DNA from: Conidiobolus incongruus B7586
Taxonomy: Eukaryota; Entomophthoromycota; Entomophthoromycetes; Entomophthorales; Conidiobolaceae
NCBI GenBank assembly: GCA_000697335.1
Contig: JNEM01016752.1
Location: forward strand, 1 to 22,127
DNA length: 22,127 bases
Reading direction: 5' to 3'
The notes beneath the pieces were generated by a model. It did not search any database, was not told the origin of the DNA, and worked only from the letters and a program-made list of their open reading frames with translations. Below, in pieces: positions 1-7,506 of this stretch. The position numbers and the translations under genes are program-made. Position 1 is the first letter of the stretch. Each line of letters begins with the position of its first letter.

Positions 1-330
1 TTATATCTATCAAAAAAATCACTTTTAAGAAATTTTTTTAAATAAATTTTAAACTTATATATAAAAAAATCGTAAAATTAAAATTTTTATTATTTTTATA
101 AATAATTAGATTAATTTTATTTTTAATAAATTTATACTAAATAAATAATTGATATATAGTTATTTATAATAGAATTTATATAATTTAATTCAATTATTTC
201 ATTAATTGATATATTAAAACTAAAAATTTAATTATATAAAGCCTTTAATTTATAAGTTTTAATTATAATGAAAAAATTAATATATAATATATTTATATTT
301 TGTTTTTTGATTTTTTTAAGTTTATAAAAT
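1..330. other. AT-rich DNA, no gene seen
   Basis: Almost pure A/T sequence with no open frame of note and only one CpG. I see no coding signal, RNA gene or clear repeat. Its composition resembles the transposon-relic blocks further on, so it may also be decayed repeat DNA, but I recognise no protein remnant in it. Confidence 0.5.
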
Positions 331-560
331 ATGTAAGCGTAGTGGTAGTTAAACTAATATAGTGCAGAGGAAGACTTAATATAAAAGTAGTGTGGCGTAG
401 AACGTGGTAATATAACGTGGCTGTAGCGTGCAAGTGTAAACAAAGTTTAATTAAGCTTCGAACTAGGATGAGTCACCGATATATTAAGATTTATATTAGG
501 TAGTGCCAATATCCTACAATATTGACAGAATATAGTCTCAATCTTAGAAATAGTGTAAAA
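331..560. other. G- and CpG-rich island of unknown nature
   Basis: A short stretch whose composition differs sharply from its surroundings. From about 338 to 480 there are several GCGT/ACGTGG words (for example GCGTAG, GGCGTAG, and ACGTGG twice) and strong G-over-C skew on the plus strand, in a window where CpG is rare. There is no open reading frame and I could fold no tRNA cloverleaf. It could be part of an unrecognised repeat or a non-coding RNA. I do not assign it. Confidence 0.4.
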
Positions 561-1110
561 GTAAAAATAGTAAGAATTGAGAGGAAAAAAGAGGAACTTA
601 GTTTATTAGATAATTCAATGCTATTTATACAATTAATTTAGCTATAAAAGTATAAATTAATCATATAATTTATAGTTAATTAAATTATATAAAAATATAT
701 ATAAGAATTTAGAGAACTAGTCTCTTAACAAAATATATAATTAATGAATTCTTTATAATAAGCAAAATAATTATTTTAAACTTTTAAATATACTTATTAA
801 ATCAATTTGAATCTTTTATTAAAAAAAAACTTTTAATAATATTTTTAAATAAAATTTAAAATATTTATTAAATAATAAGTAAATTTTAAAAAAACCAATT
901 TTATTATAAATTTATTATTATTTTTAATCCATTTAAAAATAAAAACTATAATATAATAAATAATACACTAACTTGCAAAAATGAGTTATAAAATCAAAAA
1001 CACTTATATTTTTACTAAAAACTTAATTAATATTTAATGAAATAAACCTAAATTAAATAATTAAAATCTATTATATTTATTGATAATATATATCATTAAA
1101 TGATGATATT
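561..1110. other. AT-rich DNA left of the Tc1 element, no gene seen
   Basis: Low-complexity A/T-rich sequence with stops in all frames. I see no coding signal. It is probably decayed repeat DNA by composition only. Confidence 0.4.
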
Positions 1111-1126
1111 TAGTTATTAATTGGTT

Positions 1127-1179
1127 AAAATATAAACCTTTAAATTTTACCTAAGATAAGTTATAAATTTGTAGGTTTA
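1127..1179 (+). repeat. Left terminal inverted repeat of Tc1 copy 1
   Basis: Matches the reverse complement of 2322-2374 at 44 of 53 positions without gaps. The best-kept core is the run AAGTTATAAATTTG near 1158-1171. Weaker similarity continues outward to a TA at 1111-1112, so the true element end probably lies there. Confidence 0.85.
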
Positions 1180-1194
1180 TAGTGATAAAAAAAA

Positions 1195-2223
1195 TTAAAA
1201 CCTAGTATATTTATCTTTAGCTTTTCTAACTTCTTTAAGTTTGTAGGGTATAGAATCAACTAACTTTTTATATTAAGATGGGTTAACCTTGTTCTATGCT
1301 TTTTGAATATATTTTTAAAGTTGATTTAAATTTTTTTATTAGGGGGAAAACTTTAATAGCTTTTTTTAACTAATCCTAAAGGTGTTTAATTAAATTAAGG
1401 TTAAAAAATTAAAAAAGCTACTTTATAACTATTATCTTGTTATTTTTAAGCTATTTGTTAGTAAAAGCTATATATAACAAGAAATATTATCTTGCTAGAA
1501 AATAATATTAGATTTGTTTAACCTATATTATTCAATGGTTTTTTTCAATTCATTGTTTAGAATACTTTAGTATATTTTAATATTAATTCCCCTATTAATT
1601 TTATAAAGATATCTTACACCTAAAAACAATATATATCTTTAAACAATAATTAACATATTATTGTATTTTTGGGTAGAATTAACATAATAATTATAAAATA
1701 ATTTTGTATCTTTTCTAAAATATCTAGCTTTTTTATTAAATCTACTAAAGTATATTTTTGTTTTATCAGATTAAATAACTTTATTCTGATTAGTTTTAAT
1801 TTAATATTAATAGTAACATTTAAACTTTTACCTAGTTTTACAATGGGATTTCTTTAATTAAAGGTGTTTTTTCTTAAAGTTTAAGTAGTATCTATGTTAA
1901 TATAAAATACATATAATAATATCAATGCTAACTAATATTCTTGTATAGTTTTATAGTTCCTATTGTATTTCTATAGTAGTATTATATTTGCCTATATTAA
2001 CTAACCTATAAATATACTTCTCATCATGTTTATCTATAATTTTAATATACTTAAGTTTAAGTTAAAATGTTTCTTTATTGCTATTCTTAACAGTTTTAAC
2101 TATAGTAAACTAGTTAACACTAGTAATTCTAACAATATTATGAGTTAATTTACCTTTTTTATAAAGTTAATTAATATACAAGTAAATTTTTTTAAAGAGG
2201 GATTTAGGTATAATATTACTAAT
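1195..2223 (-). pseudogene. Tc1-type transposase, degenerate
   Basis: One minus-strand frame series can be followed for about 340 codons, the usual transposase length. Recognisable parts, N to C: a helix-turn-helix region (about 2223-2050); the stretch KYIYRLVNIGKYNTTIEIQ (about 2020-1963), typical of the Tc1 DNA-binding to linker region; a degenerate first catalytic block with SDKTKI (about 1770), where Tc1 enzymes have WSDE; QDN near 1494-1486, which matches the QDN(D/G)PKHTA block holding the second Asp; and a well-kept C-terminus reading LVDSIPYKLKEV then RKAKDKYTRF and a stop at 1195-1197, the classic Tc1 ending. Many in-frame stops sit where Gln or Trp is expected, as C-to-T or G-to-A changes would give. 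It is non-functional. Exact N-terminal start is uncertain. Confidence 0.85.
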
Positions 2224-2321
2224 AAAAAGAATTTAGTATATCTATAAAATAATATATAAAATAATAGCAAAGAAAGAAAAAAGATATGGTTATATATTGT
2301 TAAATATATCCTTTTATCTCA

Positions 2322-2374
2322 AAAACTTGCAAATTTATAACTTACCTTGGTTAAATATTAAAGGTTAATATTTT
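2322..2374 (-). repeat. Right terminal inverted repeat of Tc1 copy 1
   Basis: Inverted partner of 1127-1179. Similarity fades outward to a TA at 2390-2391, taken as the right border of the element. Confidence 0.85.
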
Positions 2375-2455
2375 TTGCTAATAGTTTACTAAATATATCT
2401 AAATATATTTATTTATTATTAAATAATATACCTTAATTATATATTATAGTTTTAT

Positions 2456-2474
2456 AGATGTGTATAAGAGACAG
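2456..2474 (+). other. Tn5 mosaic-end / Nextera adapter sequence (artefact)
   Basis: The 19 bases AGATGTGTATAAGAGACAG match the Tn5 mosaic end used in Illumina Nextera tagmentation exactly. In a library read the genomic insert follows directly after the final CAG, here from 2475 rightward. The rest of the adapter is not present to the left. A chance match in DNA this AT-rich is negligible, so this is unremoved adapter sequence in the assembly. The bases on either side may not be adjacent in the real genome. Confidence 0.93.
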
Positions 2475-2845
2475 TATATATATAAATTATAAAATATATA
2501 AGATTAAATCTATAAAGAGATTTATCATTATTTTTAAATATATAACTATCATATCTGATATATTGTTTTGAATTTAACTTTTATTATTATAATTGCTTTA
2601 AATAATTAAAAAAAAAATAAGCTTATTAGAAAGAAAGTTTTTATAAGAAATTTTTTTTGGTTTAAAAAATATTATATTTCAATTCTTAATAAAAAGAATT
2701 ATTTTATCTATTAAAGGTTTATCAAAAGTATAGCAAAAAGTTAAATATAATAAAGGAGGGTATTAATTTTAGATTATATATTTATTTTGTTCAGTTATAT
2801 TTTAAATTATTTACTTGTTTTTAATCTCAAACAATTCTAATTATT
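2475..2845 (+). mobile_element. 3' fragment of a second Tc1-type family (copy 3)
   Basis: Homologous to the end of the longer element at about 8258-9437. The two share exact runs TTAATAAAAAGAATTATT (2686-2703 and 9272-9289) and AAAAGTATAGCAAAAAG (2724-2740 and 9312-9328), and diverged similarity on both sides. The second run encodes the Tc1 transposase C-terminal block that usually reads SMPKRCQAVIxAKGG. The 5' part is missing. The visible left edge coincides with the adapter artefact at 2456-2474, so the truncation may be an assembly effect rather than biological. The right border is estimated from where similarity to the other copy fades. Confidence 0.7.
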
Positions 2846-2852
2846 TAATATT

Positions 2853-2898
2853 CAGAGTAATATTATAAACTGACCAAATAACAAAAAATATTACTCTG
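2853..2898. repeat. Perfect 12-bp inverted repeat with 22-bp spacer
   Basis: CAGAGTAATATT at 2853-2864 and its exact reverse complement AATATTACTCTG at 2887-2898. ATTCA at the left and TGAAT at the right extend the symmetry imperfectly. It lies just outside the estimated end of the truncated Tc1 copy. It could be a terminal-repeat scar, a small foldback element or a cruciform. Function unknown. Confidence 0.6.
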
Positions 2899-3302
2899 GG
2901 TGAATCTGGAAATATGCATAATTAATCATTGATAATAAATAAAGATTCATTTGATTCTGTAAAAATTATATAATTAAAAATATACAATATTGAATAAATT
3001 TATGAAAGAGCAATTATATAATTGAAATTCATTATAATTCACCTGATACTAGATAATTCAAAATATGATAATCAAAACAAATATCACAAAATTATTAAAT
3101 AGGTGATCATGTTAGTTCTAATTAATTTTTACTAATTTATTAAAATTCAAATTTATCTTTTGTTTGAAAAACTCTTCAGCCTTCATTTTTTATCTATTCC
3201 AAATTTTAATTTGATAAATATAGATAAAATTAAAAATTTAATATAAAAATCAAAGTTTAAAATTATGAATACATTTTCCAATTTTATAATAAGTGAAAAG
3301 TA
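2899..3302. other. Upstream region of the first small secreted-protein gene, no other gene
   Basis: AT-rich intergenic DNA of the ordinary type seen between the host genes (mixed TTGAAT/GATT words, unlike the transposon relics). No coding signal. It presumably contains the upstream control region of the gene at 3366. Confidence 0.4.
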
Positions 3303-3310
3303 TATAAATA
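3303..3310 (+). promoter_or_regulatory. TATA box of the gene at 3366
   Basis: TATAAATA, 63 bp before the ATG. The same octamer stands 56-68 bp before three other genes of the cluster, and the repeated spacing makes it a credible core promoter despite the AT-rich background. Confidence 0.6.
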
Positions 3311-3365
3311 CTTAAAAATGTACTAACAATATTTATTAATAGCAATAATTAAAATTCAAATCAGA

Positions 3366-3578
3366 ATGAAATTAGTTCAATTAATCTTCTTATTAGTACC
3401 CACCTTCGCTAATGTAATTATCACTGATGACAGTGCAGTGTCTTCCGATTCTGGAGATAATTCCACCTTTAATTCCAATGGTGAAAACAAAGCCTCATTC
3501 AATGATGCAGGCCCCAATCTTGCTGCTATTAACAAGAGTGATTCGGGTGTTTTCCCATTCGGAAGCTGGGCTCGTTAA
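3366..3578 (+). CDS. Small secreted protein, cluster member 1 (shortest and most diverged)
   Basis: A 70-residue single-exon protein with no recognised function. Residues 1-15 (MKLVQLIFLLVPTFA) form a clean signal peptide, leaving a mature chain of about 55 residues with no cysteine, rich in Ser, Asn, Asp and Gly. It belongs to the family at 4585, 5226, 6721 and 7507: FNDAGPNLAAINKSDSG (about residues 45-61) aligns with HSDAGLLQLVN(A/S)GSG in members 3 and 4, and the C-terminal FPFGSWAR resembles NPFAGWDQ in member 4. The middle Gly/Pro-rich spacer of the others is missing. The mature chain is strongly acidic, unlike member 2. The start is supported by the signal peptide and by a TATAAATA box 63 bp upstream. 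Membership rests on short similarity, so it is less certain than for members 2-5. Confidence 0.75.
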   Translation: MKLVQLIFLLVPTFANVIITDDSAVSSDSGDNSTFNSNGENKASFNDAGPNLAAINKSDSGVFPFGSWAR

Positions 3579-4521
3579 TATTAACCAAAAAAATTTAAAA
3601 TGGATATATTATAATAAATACATTTACCATCTTATATCATTATAGTAGGATATATTTTCAATATTAAGTATTTTAAATAAAGTGGAAATCAAAAATATTA
3701 TGAGATACCAATATTTATATTTACTATTGATTTTTAAAATTAAATATATAATATATATTAATAAATGATTAATCTTTATTAATAAATATAAAAATATTTA
3801 ACTAATAAATAATAATCTAATAACCTAACAACCCAATATTCTAATATTGTTATGAAAATTTAATCCAAATATGTTGGAATATATGCTATATATTAATAAG
3901 ATGATATGATTGTGATAAATTTTGAAAAATTAACTATGATTTGATTTTTATTATTATTAATATAAATGCTTATTAGTTATAGTATTTTAAATTGATTATG
4001 TTATAAATTATTTACATATTGAATCAATTTTCAAGAGAAAAATGTTAATATTAATTCAATTAATTATATCTTTATGTTACTAAAATGTATTATACTTAAT
4101 AAATATTAACCTGATTGTTTAATCATCAACGTTCATATAATAGATTTAATTTATTCATTTTAGGAGAAATATCTAAGGTTAATATATATTTCATATTTCC
4201 TAAAAAGTCAAATATTTATATCGATGATACGTATTATAATTAATCAATACTAATAGAAATATTTATTAAAAAGTAAGATGTTATAAGATTTTTTGATTAC
4301 TAAAAAACACCAGAAACAATTAAATTAGTATTGCTTATTAATACAAAATTTATTTGATATTTGAAATGAATATGATTAATGATTTTCCTATTGAAACGAG
4401 ACAATCAAACGCTAATTTTGAAACGTGATCTTTCAATTCATTAAATTATAAGTATCCTAAATTAATTATATTATACAATATACCATTATATCAAAACGGA
4501 CAAAATTAATTAGTATAGTAT
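3579..4521. other. Intergenic region between cluster members 1 and 2
   Basis: About 0.94 kb of AT-rich DNA with stops in all frames. I see no gene, RNA or further family member. AAACG words occur near 4393 and 4421 upstream of member 2 but are too short to interpret. Confidence 0.4.
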
Positions 4522-4529
4522 TATAAATA
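4522..4529 (+). promoter_or_regulatory. TATA box that decides the start of the gene at 4585
   Basis: TATAAATA, 63 bp before the ATG at 4585 but only 24 bp before the in-frame ATG at 4546. Transcription normally starts about 30 bp or more downstream of a TATA box, so the 4546 ATG would probably not be in the mRNA. Confidence 0.6.
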
Positions 4530-4584
4530 TTGAGGATTATTCTATATGGTATTTGTAATTAAATCATTGAATCCATTCATAAAT

Positions 4585-4890
4585 ATGCATTACTCAATTG
4601 TTAAAATTGCTACTTTGGTCATTTCTTTCAAAATGGCTTCTTCTATGGTGGTTTTCCAAAGTGACGGAGCTATAGGTCAAGCTACTGACAATGCCATCGC
4701 AGTTATCAAAAAAGGAGATGGCGATATCAATAACAGAAACCCAGTGACAGTTGTCAATAGGAGAGGTTGGTGGTGGCCGGGTGGTGATGCTGTTATTAAT
4801 CAACAAGGTAACTCTGCAGCATTTGCAATTCAAGGAGGACCTGGTGGATCAGTGGTAAACATTCCAATTCTTAACCCTCATGTCGAATAA
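4585..4890 (+). CDS. Small secreted protein, cluster member 2, PILNPHVE type
   Basis: A 101-residue protein when started at 4585. The open frame extends to an ATG at 4546 (114 residues), but the later start gives a proper hydrophobic signal peptide (MHYSIVKIATLVISFKMASS) and restores the 63-bp distance to the TATA box seen for member 1. The mature chain of about 80 residues has no cysteine. It contains an N-terminal unit SDGAIGQATDNAIAV shared with the family, dibasic pairs KK and RR that could be Kex2-type cleavage sites, a Trp/Gly patch (GWWWPGG), the unit AVINQQGNSAAFAIQ, a Gly-rich stretch, and the C-terminus PILNPHVE. Member 5 has the same INQQGN unit and the same last eight residues. 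Function unknown. A structural or surface peptide is one possibility, a processed signalling peptide another. Confidence 0.85.
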   Translation: MHYSIVKIATLVISFKMASSMVVFQSDGAIGQATDNAIAVIKKGDGDINNRNPVTVVNRRGWWWPGGDAVINQQGNSAAFAIQGGPGGSVVNIPILNPHVE

Positions 4891-5157
4891 ATGTAATCTG
4901 AGCAATTAACAGTCATAAATATACTATAAATAAAATTAGTGAATCCAATTCAAGCTACTATGAATATATCATGAATAATTAGAAATATTATATTCAATCA
5001 TAAATTAAAAATATCCGATCAATTTTTCAATTTTTTTTTGATTTGAAATATTAACGATTTCATAATATAACTGAAAGTAAATTTATGAAGCGACCATTAA
5101 ATGATAGTTGGTTGATCAAACAAAATTCATTTAAAATTTACTTAGATTTCAGTGTAA

Positions 5158-5165
5158 TATAAATA
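5158..5165 (+). promoter_or_regulatory. TATA box of the gene at 5226
   Basis: TATAAATA, 68 bp before the ATG, in the context TAATATAAATACC, close to the context of the box before member 1. Confidence 0.6.
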
Positions 5166-5225
5166 CCTATGAATATAACAATACGAACCAATATCCACTA
5201 TTCTATTATATTTTGATAAAAGATA

Positions 5226-5552
5226 ATGAAGGTTTCCATTTTGGTAATTCTTGTATCAGTTTACAGTGCTCAGATTTTAGATAAAACTTCTGGATCTATT
5301 GGGGAAGCTACTAGTGGCGGATCTGCCACTGTTCAACAATTTCCCCCGCAACAAATCCCACAGGCAGTTCCCATACACGCTGTTCCTGTCGCTGGTCCAC
5401 CATTATTTATTTCACCTGCACCTATCGTCGTACCTCAAGGCGGAGAAGGCTTCTCTGAAAATACTATGAATCACTCTGATGCCGGATTACTTCAGTTAGT
5501 TAATGCTGGTTCAGGTAGTTTACTTGGAGCTAATGTGTTAGCAAATAATTAA
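5226..5552 (+). CDS. Small secreted protein, cluster member 3, Pro/Gln-rich, HSDAGLLQLVN type
   Basis: A 108-residue single-exon protein. Residues 1-15 (MKVSILVILVSVYSA) are a signal peptide, and the mature chain would start with Gln-Ile, as in members 4 and 5. Next come the family unit SGSIGEATSGGSATVQQ, a Pro/Gln/Val/Ala-rich spacer (about residues 40-76), a short Gly-rich stretch, and the C-terminal module NHSDAGLLQLVNAGSG followed by a Leu/Asn tail. Member 4 has the same C-terminal module with mostly silent codon differences. There is no cysteine. The Pro-rich insert is peculiar to this member, so the spacer appears free to vary while the two ends are kept. The gap from member 2 is only about 335 bp, and each gene has its own TATA box. 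Function unknown. Confidence 0.88.
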   Translation: MKVSILVILVSVYSAQILDKTSGSIGEATSGGSATVQQFPPQQIPQAVPIHAVPVAGPPLFISPAPIVVPQGGEGFSENTMNHSDAGLLQLVNAGSGSLLGANVLANN

Positions 5553-6637
5553 TATGCCAATTGAATACTATAATTTTCTAAAAATCTATAAATTGAATAA
5601 TAAATATTTAAAATTATAGACTATAGAAAATTTATTTTACAACCTTAATTCAGTCCGCTTTATGAATATTTGATCTATTCGAATATTATTATTTAAAAAA
5701 ACTAGTTTATAAATTGAGCTGAAATAAAATTTTTAAATTGATATTATACTCTCTTTAAAAACTTGATAACTTGAATTTTTTTTCAGATTATAATATTTGT
5801 TGAAAGAGCATCAGATCAATTAATATAATTATATTCTAATGGTTTTTGTTGAATACAAAGTTTAATATAATATTCAATATTTTTTACCCTATTAAATTTT
5901 TATGTAAAACAAGTATTATTTTTGTTTGCAATTAAAAAATTCATAATTATAAAGTTTAATTTGTGAATAGCGCAGTAGCTATATAACTAAAATTTTAATA
6001 TTTTTTCTGCAATTTTGTTAATATGTTTTAAAGTTTTAAATATTACTAATAATAATTGACTTTTAATATTTATTAATAATCTTATAATTCATTAAATGGA
6101 TATAGTAAAATGTTTACTATAAACTTATTTGCTAATCAATTGAATACAGGCTAGTCAAATTTGAATATTTAAGATAATGATATATAATCTAATATAATAA
6201 AACAGAAGGGTTGCTAAACTTTAAACTATTAACTTTTAATAATTTTTTATAAAATATAAATCAAAATAGTTTATATACTTCATATTAAATTTCTAAATTA
6301 AGAAACTAAATCTGATTCACAAAATCTTTTAAATTGTCATAAATTTAAGAAAAATATGTGCGCGTTGATCGAAAAAATGCTAGCTATTAAATCGATATAA
6401 GATAATATACACTCCTGAAATTTTGAATAACAATAATTATTTAAATTATATCCAATATTTAAATTCATATTATAAAAAATTTAATTATAAATAATATACT
6501 AAAATTTCCATTAAGTATTTTAAAATGACTACTCTTCAAACGTTAAAAAAATAATCAATTCTAGGGAATTTAATTAGAAGGGATAAAGATTGACATCGCA
6601 ATATTCATATCTAATTCGGAATATTTAATCATATATT
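5553..6637. other. Intergenic region between cluster members 3 and 4
   Basis: About 1.1 kb of AT-rich DNA. I see no open frame, RNA gene or transposase remnant. A small island with several CpG (GCGCGTTGATCG, about 6360-6371) stands out but is not interpretable alone. Confidence 0.4.
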
Positions 6638-6645
6638 TATATATA
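6638..6645 (+). promoter_or_regulatory. Weak TATA-like element before the gene at 6721
   Basis: TATATATT, 83 bp before the ATG. It is neither the TATAAATA octamer nor the spacing of the other four genes, so this promoter may differ. It is uncertain in such AT-rich DNA. Confidence 0.25.
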
Positions 6646-6720
6646 TTGTTGTTAACTGATTGTATATTGTAAAATTTTAAACTATTCTTAATTTATTTAA
6701 TACATCTATTTTTATAAAAA

Positions 6721-7056
6721 ATGATGCTGAAACCTCTTTTATTGACTGTTACTTTGTCTCTTGTTCATTGTCAAATTTTTAGGGATGCTGATAATAATGT
6801 TGGCCAAGCTGAGCATGGAAGCAATGCGAACACTGTTCAAGGCGGAAGTCCAGCTGTAATTCCAGCATTTCCTTTTCAAGGTGCCTTAGGCTTTGTGGGC
6901 GGAAGAGGTGGTAATGCAATTAACACTGAAAATCATTCCGATGCAGGATTACTTCAACTGGTTAATTCTGGATCTGGGGAATTAATTGAAGTAGATGCAC
7001 TGTCTAATGGCAGTGACAACCCTTTCGCAGGTTGGGACCAAGGATTTTTCGACTAA
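6721..7056 (+). CDS. Small secreted protein, cluster member 4, HSDAGLLQLVN type
   Basis: A 111-residue single-exon protein. The signal peptide is MMLKPLLLTVTLSLVHC, cut before Gln-Ile; its only cysteine is in the signal peptide. The family N-terminal unit reads QIFRDADNNVGQAEHGSNAN, very like QINRDSVNNAVQVDHGS in member 5. It is followed by a Gly/Ala/Phe/Pro spacer, GGRGGNAIN (shared with GGRGRGNAIN of member 5), and the module NHSDAGLLQLVNSGSG shared with member 3. The last third is acidic and ends NPFAGWDQGFFD. It therefore combines the front half of member 5 with the back half of member 3, which suggests shuffling or gene conversion in the cluster. The promoter is atypical, with no TATAAATA at the usual place. 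Function unknown. Confidence 0.88.
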   Translation: MMLKPLLLTVTLSLVHCQIFRDADNNVGQAEHGSNANTVQGGSPAVIPAFPFQGALGFVGGRGGNAINTENHSDAGLLQLVNSGSGELIEVDALSNGSDNPFAGWDQGFFD

Positions 7057-7450
7057 TAAATTAAGTAATTTTATAACCAAATAAATATCACAAAATTAAG
7101 TTAATTGACAATTTACCTGGTTATTACATTAATAGTGTAAAAATTATGAAAAAACTAATTAATATTTATTATATTTGATAATTGATTCATTTAAGGACAT
7201 TTGATCAATATAGCTGCTTGTAATTATTGAATTATACTATATTTAAATTTGATTTATAAAGTCATAATCAACTTAAACTTTGTAACAAATGAAAAATTGA
7301 ACATTTTGAAAATTTTCCTTAATTTAAGGTGATTTAATATAAGTATTAATTGAAAATCGTAATAAAATAAGTTTGAATGAGTCCTGAATCAAATGGATGA
7401 TCTTGCTGTTTAGTAAGGATGATGATACTAAAGAAAATTTTAGAAATTAA
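7057..7450. other. Intergenic region between cluster members 4 and 5
   Basis: About 0.39 kb of AT-rich DNA without coding signal. The stretch at about 7376-7435 just upstream of member 5 is less AT-rich and is the likeliest place for upstream control sites, but I recognise no known motif. Confidence 0.35.
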
Positions 7451-7458
7451 TATAAATA
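7451..7458 (+). promoter_or_regulatory. TATA box of the gene at 7507
   Basis: TATAAATA, 56 bp before the ATG, in the context TTAATATAAATAAG. Confidence 0.6.
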
Positions 7459-7506
7459 AGTAGACATCATGTTAGTTTAGAATGATATCGAATAGTACCT
7501 ATAGCC

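Larger units (their letters stand above)
1111..2391 (-). mobile_element. Decayed Tc1/mariner-type DNA transposon, near full length (copy 1)
   Basis: About 1.28 kb long, the usual size of a Tc1-type element. It is bounded by inverted repeats whose best-matching part is 1127-1179 against 2322-2374 (44 of 53 positions agree without gaps), with possible TA target dinucleotides at 1111-1112 and 2390-2391. The interior codes, on the minus strand, for a Tc1-type transposase riddled with stops. The whole element has no CpG, and in its lower third nearly every remaining C is followed by T or C. That is the footprint of C-to-T decay on both strands, RIP-like or through methylated cytosines. The element is dead. 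Confidence 0.85.

Noticed and set aside
331-730. Solo LTR of a retroelement
   Set aside because: Composition suggests a repeat, but I could not support paired ends, a target-site duplication or any associated coding remnant.
3427-3645. Alternative plus-frame overlapping the first small gene
   Set aside because: It is an out-of-frame shadow running into A/T-rich DNA with no similarity to the family.
4546-4584. N-terminal extension of the second small secreted protein to ATG 4546
   Set aside because: It is only 24 bp from the TATA box and puts 13 non-signal residues ahead of the hydrophobic segment; 4585 fits the family spacing.
4594-4833. Minus-strand open frame opposite the second small gene
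   Set aside because: It is a shadow of the sense gene with no signal peptide, motif or promoter; the sense frame has family support.
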